Shown: positions 63,108 to 64,000 of the stretch, piece by piece | Position numbering within the stretch: the stretch's first letter is position 1 | Layout of the letters: each line of letters starts with the position of its first letter | Assembly: GCA_947491935.1 (NCBI GenBank) | Contig: CANLLF010000001.1 | Span: forward strand, 434,001 to 498,000 | Direction of reading: 5' to 3' | DNA: 64,000 nucleotides | From: an uncultured Roseicyclus sp. | GTDB lineage: Bacteria > Pseudomonadota > Alphaproteobacteria > Rhodobacterales > Rhodobacteraceae | Program-made: the position numbers and the translations under genes | Notes under the pieces: model-generated | The model's input: the letters and a program-made list of their open reading frames with translations, nothing else | Told to the model about the DNA's origin: nothing | The model's database searches: none

Positions 63108-63598
63108 CTTTCCGCAGCTATCTTATCGCGAACGCCTTTGGGGTCGCGTCGCTAAACACCTCAATCAATGGGGATTACGCATGGTTTCTCTGGATCGACA
63201 AGACGCAGCTGCCACTCAGCGAAATTAGGGCCGATATTGCCATGACCCCGATCTGGATCGGCCTGCTGTCTGTATTGCCTGGGACGTCCTTCATCCGCAA
63301 AGCGTTCGCGGATGGAACCATGTTGCGCCAAGCCGAGATCAAGCTGGCCGCAATCTTTCGGAAACTGCCCCGCCCAATCATCAAGCGGTCCGTTATCGTT
63401 GCGATCCTATGCGCGATGGCATTTGCTGTGCCATTGTCACAAATCTTGCCTTTGCTCGGGGATGGCATACGCACCCCAACGGCTGCGATTGGCACCAAGG
63501 TGATTGTGACGATTGCGTTCAGCCTTCTGATTGTTCCGCTGATCGTTTATGCAACCACGGCGGATTGCGAGCGTGTCCAGGCCAACGGTGCGATTTAG
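63104..63598 (+). CDS. small membrane protein of unknown function
   Basis: A 164-residue protein. It has a short amphipathic start (MTFRSYLIANAFGVASLNTS), a central basic stretch (RKLPRPIIKRS), and two or three hydrophobic segments (about 47-62, 95-117, 128-150). I do not recognise a family. It overlaps the SDR-like gene by ATGA and is therefore coexpressed; a membrane partner or transporter-like role is possible. Confidence 0.7.
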   Translation: MTFRSYLIANAFGVASLNTSINGDYAWFLWIDKTQLPLSEIRADIAMTPIWIGLLSVLPGTSFIRKAFADGTMLRQAEIKLAAIFRKLPRPIIKRSVIVAILCAMAFAVPLSQILPLLGDGIRTPTAAIGTKVIVTIAFSLLIVPLIVYATTADCERVQANGAI

Positions 63599-64000
63599 CA
63601 CCTGAACACTTCCGCAATACCGCTATCTGGACAAAGGCAGTTTAGCCCCTGCAAAGCAATGATGACAGCCAGTGTTATTGGCCGTTGGTATTTGCTTTGA
63701 CCCGGGTGTAGTTCTTAGGTGCGGACATTCGCCACTTCTCTGCACTCATACGGTGTTTGTGAATATCTCGGCGGCGGGCGCAGTAAGGTCAGTCAGGGCC
63801 AGGTTTCCGAGGCCGCACCGATGGATATTTCCATCTTCGATACGCGCGAGCCTTATTCGATCCACCAGGTGGTCCCGTTCGAACTCGTCTTGATCGCGGT
63901 TCCCTCCGGCTGGGTCGGGCCGCGTGCCTGCGCCTGCCACCCATTGAGCCGGACCGCGTCCCGGCGCGAACTATCAAGTCTTTTTTGAAGCTTTATCAAG
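63599..64000 (+). pseudogene. region with a probable AraC-type regulator remnant
   Basis: About 400 nt with no intact gene. On the plus strand around 63770-63920 one frame reads SKVSQGQVSEAAPMDISIFD followed by TREPYSIHQVVPFELVLIAV, which resembles the N-terminal AraC_binding_2-type domain of AraC-family regulators (the D/Y-D-TRPY..pFE pattern). The frame stops at 63988 without an HTH domain and lacks a clear start, so it is a fragment. It could be a gene broken by a frameshift near its 5' end; the C-terminal part would be beyond the window. Confidence 0.4.

Overview
The window reads as chromosome or large replicon of an alphaproteobacterium of the Rhodobacterales/Roseobacter type. This is inferred from the high GC content, GGAGG-type ribosome sites, frequent ATGA stop/start overlaps, a dense set of TRAP, tripartite tricarboxylate (TTT) and ABC importers each paired with a regulator and catabolic enzymes, and a NosRZDFYLX gene order. 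No rRNA, tRNA, CRISPR array, insertion sequence or prophage was seen.

Layout: (a) 1-8.5 kb: a leftward TTT operon (tctC-tctB-tctA, aldehyde dehydrogenase, Tm-1-like protein running off the edge), divergent from iclR, a class III aminotransferase and an MBL-fold hydrolase. (b) 8.5-14.1 kb: a leftward oligopeptide/nickel-type ABC operon (oppA-B-C-D-F order). (c) 14.5-24 kb: a malonate-centred locus, with malonyl-CoA decarboxylase, malonyl-CoA synthetase and a YciI protein leftward, and an FAH-family hydrolase, a RutE-like reductase, a TRAP importer and an intradiol dioxygenase rightward, closed by a GntR gene. (d) 24-30.3 kb: a LacI-headed PotABCD-type ABC operon divergent from an amidohydrolase/deaminase. 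(e) 30.3-36.5 kb: a Gfo/Idh dehydrogenase, a second TRAP importer and an HpcH/HpaI aldolase, followed by what looks like a decayed gene, divergent from a GntR gene. (f) 37-46.4 kb: a complete nitrous oxide reductase cluster (DUF2946-like gene, nosR, nosZ, nosD, nosF, nosY, nosL, nosX) behind an FNR/NnrR-type box. (g) 47.1-57.3 kb: a leftward ten-gene operon with an NMT1/THI5-like ABC importer, FAD oxidoreductase, CoA-transferase, enoyl-CoA hydratase, 7Fe ferredoxin, DapA-family lyase, semialdehyde dehydrogenase and a dCMP-deaminase-like enzyme, divergent from a LysR gene. (h) 57.7-64 kb: a serine hydrolase, a VOC protein, a ParD-like/methionine aminopeptidase pair behind a multi-half-site inverted repeat, a LysR gene divergent from an SDR-like oxidoreductase plus a small membrane protein, and a likely remnant of an AraC-type regulator.

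Most clusters follow one plan: importer, regulator and enzymes that turn one imported compound into a central metabolite. The nos cluster is the exception: it gives terminal reduction of N2O to N2. The parts I consider most open to new biology are the ten-gene operon at 47-56 kb, the ring-cleavage/malonyl-CoA locus at 14-24 kb, and the ParD-like/aminopeptidase module at 60 kb. Candidate operators were found for several of the regulators by eye; none has been tested.
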